This document shows positions 35,851-47,565 of a DNA stretch of 64,000 nucleotides, piece after piece. The position numbers and the translations under genes were made by a program. The notes under the pieces are model-generated. The model made no database searches, had not been told where the DNA came from, and was given only the letters and a program-made list of their open reading frames with translations. The stretch comes from Antilocapra americana (Eukaryota; Chordata; Mammalia; Artiodactyla; Antilocapridae), in assembly GCA_007570785.1 (NCBI GenBank), contig ML661885.1, forward strand, positions 32,708,331 through 32,772,330, in the 5' to 3' direction. Positions within the stretch are counted from its first letter, which is position 1, and every line of letters begins with the position of its first letter.

Positions 35851-36365
35851 GTATTTGGATCAAAGACATATTACTATGATTCACTTAAAAAGCAAAAATA
35901 ATGACCATTTGGTTCCCAGCACTCCACTTTTTACCCCTGGGGCAACACAATGAAAGACAAGTCAGATGTCTTTTGCATACAAACTTCAAAGTCTGTCTCA
36001 GAGATAAGAAACAGAGGGGAAACAAAAAACAGGATTTGTCTGCTTATATGTAGAAGCTAGAAAAGGTTTCCTTCTCTTCCCTCTCCAAAAGGAAAAAGAA
36101 AAACTTCATTCTAGACACAGGAATCTCCGATTGAAACTTGATCGTTTATGTCTTTTTACACTCACTTTTATTTATTTTTATCCTTTTGTCTCTTTGTGCT
36201 TATTCTTGAGATGTTTTATTCTGATCTGTCTCCAGTTTACTAATTCTCTCTTCACTGTATCTAGTCTCTTAATCTTTCCCTGAGTTCTTAATTTTGATCA
36301 TGATAATTTTCATTTTGTTCCCAGTTACCTGATAAAATTCTATGTCTCATTTCATTGAGCGCAGT
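35851..36365. other. Unclassified, possibly old L1
   Basis: From about 36140 the T-rich wording (ctctcttcactgtatctagt) suggests further old antisense L1 that continues after the SINE. Not certain. Confidence 0.3.
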
Positions 36366-36556
36366 AAACATGCTGTTTAGTCGCTAAGTCCTCTCTTTTG
36401 TGACCCCATGGACTGTAACCCGCCAGGCTTCAGGCAAGAATATTGGCACGGTGTGGCCATTTCCTTCTCGGTGGGATCTTCCCCATCCAGGGAGTGAACC
36501 TGCATCTCTTGCATTGCAGGCGGATTCTTTACCACTGAACCAACTAGGGAAGCCCA
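36366..36556 (-). mobile_element. Bov-tA SINE
   Basis: Antisense copy with a roughly 20-base central deletion ('gccaggcttcaggcaagaat'). Right end 'caactagggaagcccag'. Confidence 0.9.
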
Positions 36557-36756
36557 GAGTAAATAGTTATTTAAAATTTTCTAATATCTGAAGTCTCTCA
36601 TTGATCTTTTTCTATTCTTTTATGTTTCTGTTTGTTTTTATACTCATGATCTAATCTTCTGATGTACTTGGGCTTTTTGTTTGCTTTACTTTTATATTTT
36701 AATGCATAAAATATAAAAAACTTTATTTTTTTTATTCATTCAGTTAAGCCAAAGTA

Positions 36757-36946
36757 AATTTTTTTTTTTTATTGTGTTGGTTTTGCCATACAATGACATG
36801 ACATGGGTTTACATATGCTCCCCCTCCAGAACCCCCCTCCCTCCTCCCTCCCGATTCCCTCCTCCTGGGACATCTCGGTGCACCAGCCCCGAGCATCAAC
36901 CCTGGGCTGGCGATTGATTTCACATATGATAATTAACATGTTTCAA
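36757..36946 (-). mobile_element. L1-BT 3' UTR fragment
   Basis: T13 start, then 'gttggttttgccatacaatg' and 'cggtgcaccagccccgagca' up to 'catgtttcaa'. Low divergence, 5'-truncated at about 190 bases. Confidence 0.92.
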
Positions 36947-37360
36947 CTTTATATTTTATATTTTAAAATAATTATAGATTTTTGGAACACTGCAAAGATA
37001 TTATGGAAAATTCTGTGTACCCTTCACTCAGTTTCCCCCACTGGTTACATTTTGTGTAACTGTATGTAATATCAACCCAGAAAATTGAGTTGGTAAACTG
37101 GTAAACCATAGATTCATGTAGCCACTATCCCTCTCAAGATACAGAACTATTTCATCCCCACAAAGATCGCCCCCATGCTGTCCCTTAAAGTTATGGTTAC
37201 ATACACCCCTATAACCCCTGCAATCCCTACCATGGAAACCACCAATCTGTTTTCCATCTCTCTATGTATGGGTGGGGGAGAATTATAGAGGATGTGATCT
37301 TTAGAAATTGGCTTTTTTCATTAATTTTTTATTGGGAGTTATTACATTTGCAAAATTATA
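36947..37360 (-). mobile_element. Old L1 (L1M-type) remnant
   Basis: 'cccttcactcagtttccccc', 'tcaagatacagaactatttc', 'ggaaaccaccaatctgtttt' follow the order of an antisense L1M region. Confidence 0.55.
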
Positions 37361-40021
37361 AAACTGCTTTGAGGCGATGCTTTATTTCCCCTCCTTTTTC
37401 AAAGATTGCTTCTGATGCCAAGTACCTGGTATTCTAGCACTCTGAAACCACCTTGGTTAAAGTTTAAAGACTGAAATCTTAACAAAGTGAGAGGTACTCC
37501 CTGTGAAGGACTGTCTAATGGCTTCACACTGCTAGGATAGAACTTTATAGGATTTTAACCCAAAGTTTAAGGAGCAGAGAAGATTCACTATGATCCTTCC
37601 CTTGGTAGGCTCAGAAACCCAGTCTCCACTCTCAGCTTCTTAGACTCTCAACTTTTTTCTCCTGGAATTACCCAACATGCTTAAGTAAAACAAAGCTCCA
37701 AGCTCCTGACTTGCCTTCATGAACCTCTCTTCTTTTCTGGACTCTAGCATAGTAATTTTTCTCTATCTTTTTATATTTACTTGTCTTCAAGCAAGTGACT
37801 TTTTATATATTTTGTCCAGATTTTATAATTACCCCCAGCAGTGGGTGGGTCTAAATCCCCTTATCTGCTACTATCAGAAAGTAATGTTACCTATAGTTCT
37901 GTTTTCTTTGACCTATACAGATTTTTAAATGTTTCTATTTTAAAGACTGAATTTTTAAATAAAAAGTGGGATATCTGACTTTTATTGATGTCTGAATTCA
38001 CTCAAGACAAACATCAGGTAAAGACAGTTAGGGGATGCTGTGCCCTTAGGAAAAGCACTAGGTCTCAATTTGGCTACAGTCTTTCCTCACCCCAAGTGTC
38101 TGTATCCATCCACTTTATTTATTTAAGTAACAAGGTATCTTGGCCACTAGAGCATTTTTATTTAAAGAAAACTTTAAAATTTAATGCTACTTTTTTTGTT
38201 CGTAGAATTTTTTAGTAAACGAGATCTTCACTACTTTAAAAATTGATCATTTTCATTCTTTTATTCATCATTTAGAAGTGCCAGCTTGGATACAAAGTAA
38301 ATAATATTCCTTGTGCTAGTCCCATTAAATTACTGAGCCTCTATCCAGCCAATGTCTTTCTTACCTCCCAACAACCTAGCCTCTCCTGATGACTCTAAAT
38401 TCACTAAGAATATTTGTTTACAATCAGTCCTTCTTATTGCTGAAGACGGAAAACTGGAAAGTATCCGCAGTTATCATTACAAGAGACGTTTTTGTTAAAA
38501 GTCCCTGAACTACCCTTGACTCACATGGTAAATTTACTTCTCAGGAATTATTTTTCTACTTGGTGTAATCATGATTACACCTCCTATACCTCATGGAGTA
38601 CAAGTAAACAGGAATATAAGAACCACATTAAAAATTATGTAGGATCAAAATTGTTGCTTAGACTTTATCATCATCTTTTTATCAGTGTGAATCATTGTGT
38701 ACACATCCAGCATCTAGTGAAGAACCATTGTTGACCATGTATTTTTGTTGTTTCATGTCCATGTATAGCTTCAAATTTATAGGAAGAAAATATTGGTTCT
38801 CAAAGAGCTACAATTTTATCTGAGAAGACAGACACATAGAAGGCTGTATAAAATATACGTTAAATCCTTCTATAGATGTAACATGACAGGATAAAAGGAA
38901 GTATATTATACCACTATGTATATTATACCAGAATGCCAATTAGAACAGAAATAAGAATTGGGGGATTAAGAATAAGAAAGGCTCTTGAGAAAGGGTCTGG
39001 GGTAAGATTATGACGAAAGTGTAGACATGGACTTATAGGAAAGAGCGTTGAAGTTATTCCTGCAAGTGGTATTTTTTGCAGAGCTTTTATTTCCAGGAGC
39101 TAAATCCACACTTATTCTTTTTCTGAAGAATTTTGTAGGAGATTTTGTAGCATGTTGGCATAGAGTTGGTTGATTTTATTTTAATGCTCAAGAATATGTA
39201 GACAGTCAAATGTACTATATTCAGAAATAGGAAATGAGAGAGAATAATGTGAAGAGATAATCATCTCCAGTCTCACTTCAGTCTTGGCATTTTTCCATCA
39301 CTCTATTCGACAGAAATATTTTACTTTCTGTAGGAGATACTAAGACATTTAATATCTGGATACTGACCTTAAGGAACTTACAATTGATATTAGAGGTTTG
39401 GGCACCTAAGTGACAAGTTAAACAATACACAGTAGTTACCTAGACATACTAGAAATGTCACAGGGTAGTGGCTGATAAATATAAAAATTATTAGTGCTGA
39501 CAAGTCCTAGTATAGTTAGTTCATAGGAGGTAGAATCTTTGGGAGCTGGCTTGGAGAAAAAGGGCTTCATGAGTGAGATATAACTAGAATCACTTCAGAA
39601 GGGAATCCATAGAGTTCCTCTAACCCAACTAGATGAATCCCTTCTACCACATCACTAATAAATGGCTCTTCTTTTTTATTCTCTCTAGTAATAATAAAAT
39701 TCACTTTCATGAGACACCCTGTTTCAAGTCCTTAAAGAGAATGTTCTTCTTTATGTTCAGCCCCAAATTAACCTCCTTATTAAGTCTGGTAGTGCTATCC
39801 AGAGATCCCCAGGCCTTGTGTCCATCATTCTCAAGTGCCCCCAGTGTACTATAGATGTGTTGGCTTATCTCTGCCCTTGGCTTCCCTAGCTGTCTTGCAG
39901 GGCCTCAAGTAGCCACAACACCAGGATGACGGCCATGAGAAACCACCTGTGTTTATCCCAGGGCAATAAATATTATCACCTTACCAATGCTCTGCTGTGA
40001 TAATTATTGTGAAGTACTGCT
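37361..40021. other. No gene recognised
   Basis: About 2.7 kb of AT-rich DNA with no confidently named feature. 38790-39130 and 39340-39600 read like decayed ancient repeats. Confidence 0.4.
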
Positions 40022-40235
40022 CAGTATAGCACAGTGGTGAAGAGATCCAAGATCTGGAATCAGATAGACCCAAGTTAGAATCTTGGCTCTACCAGTTATT
40101 TATTACTTCTAATATCTTTGAAAAGAAACATTTTCAATCTTCAATTTCTACATGTAAATGGGTATGATAATAATGACTTCCTTATGGCATTGGTGTAAGA
40201 GTTAAAGATAACCCATTGGGACTAATAAATGCTTT
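40022..40235 (+). mobile_element. MIR SINE
   Basis: Sense MIR, well preserved: 'tagcacagtggtgaagagat', 'aatcagatagacccaagtta', 'ttggctctaccagttattta', 'taaatgggtatgataataat', 'gtaagagttaaagata'. Confidence 0.82.
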
Positions 40236-40309
40236 TATTGTCATTGGCTCTGCTTTCCCCCTTGTTAACCATGATATAGAACTCCTATTCACAAACATCT
40301 AATTATTTA

Positions 40310-40510
40310 AAGTTAGTTTTTGTTTCCTCTAAGTCTCCTCCTCTGGCTAAATATCCCAAGTTCCTTCAGAGTTTCCTCATCCAACTTGAGTTCAAGTTTC
40401 TTCAGCTTCTCAGTTGCTCTCTTCTGGACAACATATGGTGTCTTTGCGCTCCCTTTCAAATATTCAGTATTAACACTAAGAATGTACCCCAGCAAATGTG
40501 GCTTGATGAG
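40310..40510 (-). mobile_element. CR1/L3-type LINE ORF2 C-terminal remnant
   Basis: The minus-strand frame (40313-40495, 60 aa) contains VQKRATEKLKKLE and LKELGIFSQRRRLRGN. This matches the conserved end of CR1-group reverse-transcriptase proteins (VQ-RAT ... L--LGL-S-E-RRLRGDL). At DNA level 'gctctcttctggacaacata' and 'aatgtggcttgatgag' fit the same region. It is a very old element, yet still open for 60 codons. Confidence 0.72.
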
Positions 40511-40751
40511 CTAAACCTTGAAAGGTGGAGGTAATAGGGGAATAAAAAAAGGATATTCTCACTGGAGAACAGTGTAATTAGTGAGCAAAGGGGAAGAAGC
40601 CATAATAGATACGTCATGTTTAACAACAAATGGGCTTAACTAGCTAAAAGAGAGTCATAGTGAGAAAAGATCTAAAAGCGGCTGTATTATGACATCCCTG
40701 GAACTACAAAACTATGAATTCTATCAATATAAAGGAAAACCAAAGCCATTA
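40511..40751. other. No gene recognised
   Basis: Unique-looking DNA. Confidence 0.4.
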
Positions 40752-40958
40752 TCAGGTGGCTCAGGGGTAAAGAATCTGCCTGCCAATACAGGAGACACAA
40801 AAGATGTGGGTTTGTTCCCTGGATTGGGAAGATCCTGTAGGGCAGGAAATTGCAACCCACTCCAGTATTCTTGCCTGGAAAATTTCATGGACAGAGGAGC
40901 CTTGTTGGTGGGCTGCAGTTCATGGGGTCAGACAGGACTGAGCACGCATGCCGCACTA
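40752..40958 (+). mobile_element. Bov-tA SINE
   Basis: Sense copy from 'caggtggctcaggggtaaag' to 'gttcatggggtcagacagga'. Moderately diverged. Confidence 0.9.
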
Positions 40959-41384
40959 CACTAAAGAAAAACCAGCTAAGTCGTCATTAGAGGAGACTGA
41001 TCTATTACCTGAAAGCAATCACAAAATTTATGTGAGCTACTCACAAGCCACAGAATGTTATGTTATAATATAAACCTTCTCTTTCTCCCCTTAGATAAAA
41101 CAATCAACTCCTAGAGTTAACCCAAAGGAGATGCTGAAAACTTGGAGACAATCCACAAACCAGTTATTCTATTTGGCTATTGGCTACTGCAGTCAGCTCT
41201 GATAAGAAAGAGGTTGGTGACTCAAAGAAGTTACTTTGTCCTGCCTTGGGAACCACATCTCAGTAGCTTTAACCTCCGGATTTCCTTTATTCCTAATCTT
41301 TTGTCTTCCAGGCTTCTGTTTGTTATTTGCTTGTATTTTCCTGTTCATTCAATTTGGATAATGCTTAGGTTCTTTTGGAGTTGT
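40959..41384. other. No gene recognised
   Basis: Unique-looking. The 119-aa frame at 41142-41501 runs into the MIR and is judged chance. Confidence 0.4.
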
Positions 41385-41610
41385 GCCATCTTGCTAAGGA
41401 TGAGCTGTATGACTTTGGGCAATTTACTCAACTTCTTTGTGATTCAGTTCGTCTTTTGTAAAAATCCACTTTTGCAAAAGAGGATTTTTACAGAACTTTA
41501 AAGATTAACTGTGACCATTAACTGAGTTATATCAGCAGTGTTTAGAAGATAGCTTGATAATAGTAAGTGCTTTGTATATTAATTATTATTATTTTGGGTC
41601 ATTATTATTG
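41385..41610 (+). mobile_element. MIR SINE
   Basis: Sense MIR: 'gagctgtatgactttgggca', 'tactcaacttctttgtgatt', 'gcttgataatagtaagtgct', 'attattattatttt'. Abuts a BovB. Confidence 0.7.
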
Positions 41611-42942
41611 ACTGGAAAAGTTCAGTTTCCATTCCAATCCCCAAAAAACACAATGCCAAAGAATGCTCAAACTACCCCACAATTGCACTCATCTCACACG
41701 CTAGCAAAGTAATGCTCAAAATTCTCCAAGCTAGGCTTCAACAGTATGTGAACCGTGAACTTCCAGATGTTCAAGCTGGATTTAGAAAAGGCAGAGATAC
41801 CAAGATAAAATTGCCAACATCCATTGGATCATTGAAAAAGCAAGAGAATTTCAGAAAAACATCTGCTTTTGCTTTATTAACTACTCCAAAGCCTTTGACT
41901 GTGTGGATCGCAACAAACTGGAAAATTCTTAAAAGAGGTAGGAATACTGGACCATCTGACCTGCCTCTTGAGAAATCTGAATGCAGGTCAAGAAGCAACA
42001 GTTAGAATGGGACATGAAACAATGGACTGGTTCCAAATTATGAAGGGAGTATGTTAAGGCTGTATATTGTCACCCTGCTTATTTAACTTATATGCAGAGT
42101 ACATCATGAGAAATTCTGGGCTGGATGAAGCACAAGCTGGAATCAAGATTGCTCAGAGAAATATCAATAACCTCAGATATGCAGATGATACCACCCTTAT
42201 GGCAGAAGGCAAAGAACTAAAGAGCGTCTTGATGAAATTCAAAGAGCAGAGTGAGAAAGTTGGCTTAAAACTCAGCATGGCATCTGGTCCAATTACTTCA
42301 TGGCAAATAGATGGGGCAACAATGGAAACAGTGACAGACTTTATTTTAGGGGGCTTCAAAATCACTGCAGATGATGACTACAGCCGTGAAATTAAAAGAC
42401 GCTTACTCCTTGGAAGGAAAGTTATAACCAACCTAGACAGCATATTAAAAAGTAGAGACATTACTTTGTCAACAAAGGTCTGTCTAGTCAAGGCTATGGT
42501 TTTTCCAGTAGTCATGTATGGATATGAGAGTTGGACTATAAAGAAAGCTTAGTGCCAAAGAACTGATGCTTTTGAACTGCGGTGTTGGAGAAGACTCTGG
42601 AGAGTCCCTTGGACTGCAAGGAGATCCAATCAGTCCATCCTAAAGGAGATCAGTCCTGGGTGTTCATTGGAAGGACTGATGTTGAAGCTGAAACTCCAAT
42701 ACTTTGGCCACCTGATACAAAGAACTGACTCACTAGAAAAGACCCTGATGCTGGGAAAGAGTGAAGGCCAGAGGAGAAGGGGACGACAGAGGATGAGATG
42801 GTTGGATGGCATTACCGACTAGATGGACATGAGTTTGAGTAAGCTCCCGGAGTTGGTGATGGATAGGGAAGCCTGGTGTGCCGCAGTCCATGGGATCACA
42901 AAGAGTCAGACACGACTGAGCAACTGAACAGAACTGATTATT
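41611..42942 (+). mobile_element. BovB (RTE) LINE, 5'-truncated
   Basis: About 1.3 kb of sense BovB, from 'gactggaaaagttcagtttc' to 'gagcaactgaacagaactga'. Frame pieces lie at 41712-42005 and 42067-42552. The second holds NLRYADDTTLM (YADD box). Several indels, including a deletion near 42275, leave it non-functional. Confidence 0.92.
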
Positions 42943-43084
42943 CAGACACTCTGCTAGGCACAAGGGAAGCAGAGATCAACAGATCAATCCCTTGCCCTTA
43001 ATGGTCACATTTTTCCAGATTTTGTGGACAAGGCAATGACTAGAAGCAGATTCTTGAGCACAATATTAGAGATCATTTACTTTC
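42943..43084. other. Gene-proximal unique sequence
   Basis: No feature recognised. Confidence 0.4.
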
Positions 43085-43235
43085 TTTTATACCCTGGATG
43101 AGGTCTTAATTCCTCTGAGCCTCTTCCTTCATCTCTAAAATGAGAATTAATAAAATCTTGGAGGATTTGTTATGACTTTTAAACAAAACGAAATATGCGT
43201 ACTGCCTGGCACATAGTTGTAACTAAATATACACC
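43085..43235 (+). mobile_element. MIR SINE upstream of the TMEM74 promoter
   Basis: 'ctctgagcctcttccttcat', 'ctctaaaatgagaattaata', 'gcgtactgcctggcacatag' in sense MIR order. Lies about 160 bases before the CpG-rich region. Confidence 0.7.
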
Positions 43236-43308
43236 CCGAAAACTAAAATATTCCCTCATAATAAGGATACTAGAGGACCTTACTCTGAGTTTAAGAGCCA
43301 GTGATTTC

Positions 43309-43391
43309 AGAGAGAGAGAGAGAGAGAGAGATAGGAGAGAGGAGAGAGGAGGGAGGAGAGAGGAGGGAGGAGAGAGGAGAGAGGAGGGAGG
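43309..43391. repeat. (GA)n polypurine tract
   Basis: An 83-base stretch that is almost pure purine (GA, then GGAGAGA and GGAGG units) and ends exactly where the GC-rich promoter begins. The open frames across it (43195-43551, 43301-43570) are low-complexity artefacts. Confidence 0.95.
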
Positions 43392-43408
43392 CCCGGCGGC
43401 CGACCCAG

Positions 43409-43427
43409 ACTACATCTCCCGGGATGC
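43409..43427 (+). promoter_or_regulatory. ZNF143/STAF-type binding motif
   Basis: 'actacatctcccgggatgc' fits the well-known SBS consensus (ACTACA-nn-TCCC-nn-ATGC). Its place at the upstream edge of the CpG island is typical. Binding is inferred. Confidence 0.7.
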
Positions 43428-43443
43428 TCAGCAAGAGGGAGAG

Positions 43444-43461
43444 CCCCGCCCAGCCCCGCCC
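43444..43461 (+). promoter_or_regulatory. Two SP1-type GC boxes
   Basis: 'ccccgccc' occurs twice, at 43444-43451 and 43454-43461, 10 bases apart, inside the promoter island. Confidence 0.75.
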
Positions 43462-43474
43462 GGCGGGCACCGCA

Positions 43475-43610
43475 GGCGCTGCCCACCGCACGAAGCGGGC
43501 GGCGCGCAGAGGCTACAAGTGCTGCGGCTGGTTAGCGGGGTACTTTCCTGAGGAGCAGCTCAGACACTAGCGCGCGGTGCTGTAGGCTCACTGGGTGGCC
43601 AAGGCAGGAG
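43475..43610 (+). other. TMEM74: Candidate TMEM74 non-coding exon 1
   Basis: The 3' boundary is supported by the near-consensus donor 'gcaggag|gtgagt' (GT at 43611). The 5' boundary is unknown and set arbitrarily downstream of the GC boxes. No ATG lies between 43475 and 43610, which suits a 5' UTR exon. Cap-site or RNA data would fix the start. Confidence 0.6.
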
Positions 43611-44527
43611 GTGAGTGGCGGAGAGTGGGACAGGGAGGAGGCGCTGGAGCGCGCGAGACCCCGAGAGACTGGCGGAGCTGGGGAGCGAGTCCCCCGTCCG
43701 TGCCTAAGGTGCCTGCCTAGCCTTTGGGTATTTGGAACTCCGGGCACCACGGCGGACGCGGAGCTCACCCGGAATGGGTTGACTGAGTCCGTGGGGAACA
43801 TCGATCACTGCCCGGTGCTTGCGGCGCGTCCTGACAGCATCGCGCGCGCAGGACGCATCCCGAGGTCCCCTCCGCTAGACCAGCCTCGCCCGAATCAGTT
43901 GGTTCCCATGCAGATAATAATGCTCTTAATTGCTGGCCGACGGACGAGAGAAAGTGCTGTCTCCGCGTTCTGCGGGTGCAGTTTTATTAACCGCGCTCTT
44001 AAACCAGAGAGGAGAGAGGGAGGAGGCTGAAGGAAAGAGCCTTTGGCTGGTCCCCTGGGATTATCCATTATCCCCTGAGAATGGAAGCCCCGGATTACCG
44101 AGCTGCAAAGGAAATCGACTGTGTAGCTTGTTCTGATGGAACAAGCGGAGTCTCTCTTTTAAGAGATAGAGGCAGAAGAAGGGGATTAAGTGGAGATTTC
44201 CCTGTCTCTCTCTCTTTGTTATAAATTGGAAGTCCCATAAGGGGCTCTGCCGATTTTTATCTAAAGTAATCCAATTTGATGGGCTAATTGTGCCAAAGGT
44301 TAATCAGCGCACCTAATGTTTGAGGGAACTGCGAGATTTCTCATTTCAGTAATCGATCAAACTCGTTATCATTGCTTCCTTCACTGAGGGATCCCGCAGT
44401 GGAGGGGGGGGGGGGTGGTGGTCTATGCACTTACTAAAGGAAAGCTCTGGTTCAGTTGTGGTTTTCCTACATCTGATTTTTTGTTTGTTTTCCTGTTTTA
44501 GCTGCAAAGAAACTCTGATAACAGGAG

Positions 44528-44530
<3 letters not shown>

Positions 44531-44564
<34 letters not shown>
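44531..44564. repeat. (TG)17 microsatellite
   Basis: Uninterrupted TG repeat in the candidate intron. Confidence 0.95.
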
Positions 44565-44568
<4 letters not shown>

Positions 44569-45163
44569 AAACAAACTCTAATGTAGAGCATAAAACATGT
44601 GGATTTCCCCCTCATATTTTAAATGAGTTGCCAGGTGGACTTAGGCTTCACCTTACCTGCGTTTCTGTGTAGGCTACCCAGCTGTTGGAGCTGTGGATTT
44701 TGAAGCATAATAAACCTCTAAGATATGAGTTAAATCTGTTATTATCCTGGACTTGGAAGCAAAATAAAAGAGGACTTTACTTGAAACCTCTGTATTTGCT
44801 GGATAGTAGAAAGTAAATTTGTATTCCTCAGAAAGATGGCAGAGGCAGAAAAGGACAGGCAAACGGTTTTCTGCTCAACCCAAAATTTTCTCCCATAAAG
44901 GTGCCTTGCTGTGGTGAGGTAGGGCAAAGTTCCAGAGGTAACCCTGGAAATAGTTTCTCTCCTGTTGGCCTCAACAGAACTGTGACTCTGTGGGTTTATG
45001 ATTTGTATTTTATTGTCAGTTTACTTCTAGACTGGGGTTTGTGAAAACTTCTAGATGGTTGATTTCCTGTACACATTTGTTAGCAAAGTGTGCAGAGGCA
45101 GAGGAACTCATATTCACTCAGACCTGGAGTGCAGGGGTAGCGGACCTGTACCTGAAGCAGGCA

Positions 45164-45167
<4 letters not shown>

Positions 45168-45194
<27 letters not shown>
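45168..45194. repeat. (TG)n microsatellite
   Basis: Second TG tract of about 13 units in the candidate intron. Confidence 0.93.
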
Positions 45195-45981
45195 AGGAGT
45201 GGGCTAGCTCATTGTATTTTTCAGAGATCACCCTATGAGGTGTGTGTCTATGTACTTTGGGTCTAGAACATGCTGCCATCGTCTAGCAGTAAGCTGAGAA
45301 GGGAATCACAATGAACAGGGCTGTGTGATTAGGGTCTCTGGGTGTACAAAGTGTACCATTAGGAGGGTGGCTTAATCAAGCCAGCCATCTCTCACCCACT
45401 TCAGAGCCACCCAGCCAAAATGCCGAGCTCCAGTAGAGCCCAAATGCTGGTGACATATTGATTGGTTCACCCATGGTGATGCTCTAATGATGCTAATCTG
45501 CATTAGAATCTGTTCTGAACTACAGAGAGTGTAAACACTTATAATTTAACTGAATTATTGACAAGTCTGTGCTTTCCCAAGTTCTTCAGAAAATCAGCAG
45601 CTCTGCTGAAAAAGGTCCTGCTTTTCTCATTTGTATCTCTGTGCAGGAAACCTGCCTTCTCGTCTGAGGGATCCTGTCACTGAAATGTGTGATCCTTGGA
45701 TAAATTTGGCTTGGTGACGGAAATGCTTTCTTCCCAGACACTGCCACTTCCTCCATGTTCCTTTTTACCCTGACCTAAGTTTTGCCCTTTTCACACTTTC
45801 CTGCCACTAGGTAGCTTCTCCTTTCTCTTGCCCATTTTAGGAGGAATTGGGGCTGAAATGTCAAAACCTGTACAAAGAAGAGGGCCTCAGGAGCAGTATT
45901 CCTGGTGGTCCAGTCTTAGCTCCTGGTGGGTTCTTATCTAACTGTGTTGCTATTGGCAGACTTTCTGGAAGCTGCTGGGGG

Positions 45982-46916
<935 letters not shown>

Positions 46917-47565
46917 TTCTGGTTGTGAGCTTCTTGAGAGTCTGTCTTGGTATTTTATATGAACAAAACAAAGCAAAACACATTTCTTAAAATTTCTAGT
47001 GCAGTTTATTTGCCTGGCAAGAAAAGTTTGTTTCCCAAACCAACAGCCAGTGAGAGTTTTTGCTCTTGTATTTTTTATTTAGAAGAAAAGCCATGTAAGA
47101 CGCATTAAGAAACTACAGCCAGCTACACTGGTCCTTCTAAAGATCTGAGGCTAATTAATCTATAATGGCCACCTGCTTCTTCTATTAATACTTCTATAGC
47201 AAAGTATTTCTAACAATTCAGTGTTCAAATGATTTCTTTTACATGATATGGGATAATTTTCTTTAGACACTAGAAGGTATAGAACCAATTAGTAACCTGT
47301 TTTGTGAAAAAGAATGTAAGTACTAATCACATAAGGCTTACATTTAATTCTCAAAGGTGCTTATCCATTTTCTTGCTCAATTTATTCTTTCTATAATTTG
47401 GCTAAACATTAAAATGTGGGGTTTTGAATTTGAATATTTTGAAGCTTGAAGATACTGATTATTAAAAAATGCAAAAACACACATGTTATATTAAAAATTA
47501 TTCCTGTACTCAGAAGTGGTAATTAAGTCACTAGAATAAACTTTCTAATAAAATTATGTAAATCA
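46917..47565 (+). other. TMEM74: TMEM74 3' UTR (proximal form)
   Basis: AT-rich sequence after the TAA stop with no repeat insertion. Two AATAAA signals 12 bases apart (47535-47540 and 47547-47552) mark a plausible proximal poly(A) site. The true end cannot be fixed from sequence alone. Confidence 0.55.
47535..47552 (+). terminator. Tandem AATAAA polyadenylation signals
   Basis: Two canonical hexamers lie close together downstream of TMEM74. No strong GU-rich element follows immediately, so the strength is uncertain. Confidence 0.45.

Larger units (their letters stand above)
43392..43990 (+). promoter_or_regulatory. TMEM74: CpG-island promoter of TMEM74
   Basis: The only strongly GC- and CpG-rich stretch in the window, in otherwise AT-rich DNA. 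It contains a ZNF143/SBS-like motif, two GC boxes and a clear splice donor, and no obvious TATA box at the expected place. It precedes the TMEM74 coding exon by about 2 kb on the same strand. This points to a TATA-less CpG-island promoter with dispersed start sites. Confidence 0.85.
43611..45959 (+). other. TMEM74: Candidate TMEM74 intron 1
   Basis: About 2.35 kb between the GTGAGT donor and the acceptor 'ttgctattggcag' (AG at 45958-45959). It contains a G12 run at 44403-44414 and (TG)n microsatellites at 44531-44564 and 45168-45194. It is notably free of Bov-tA, BovB and L1 insertions compared with the rest of the window. Confidence 0.6.

Noticed and set aside
41142..41501. 119-aa frame
   Set aside because: Its second half lies in a MIR SINE and there is no recognisable domain.
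43195..43801. Several frames of 66-118 aa around the CpG island
   Set aside because: They come from the GA repeat and GC-rich promoter DNA, where stops are rare. They show no family features and overlap on both strands.
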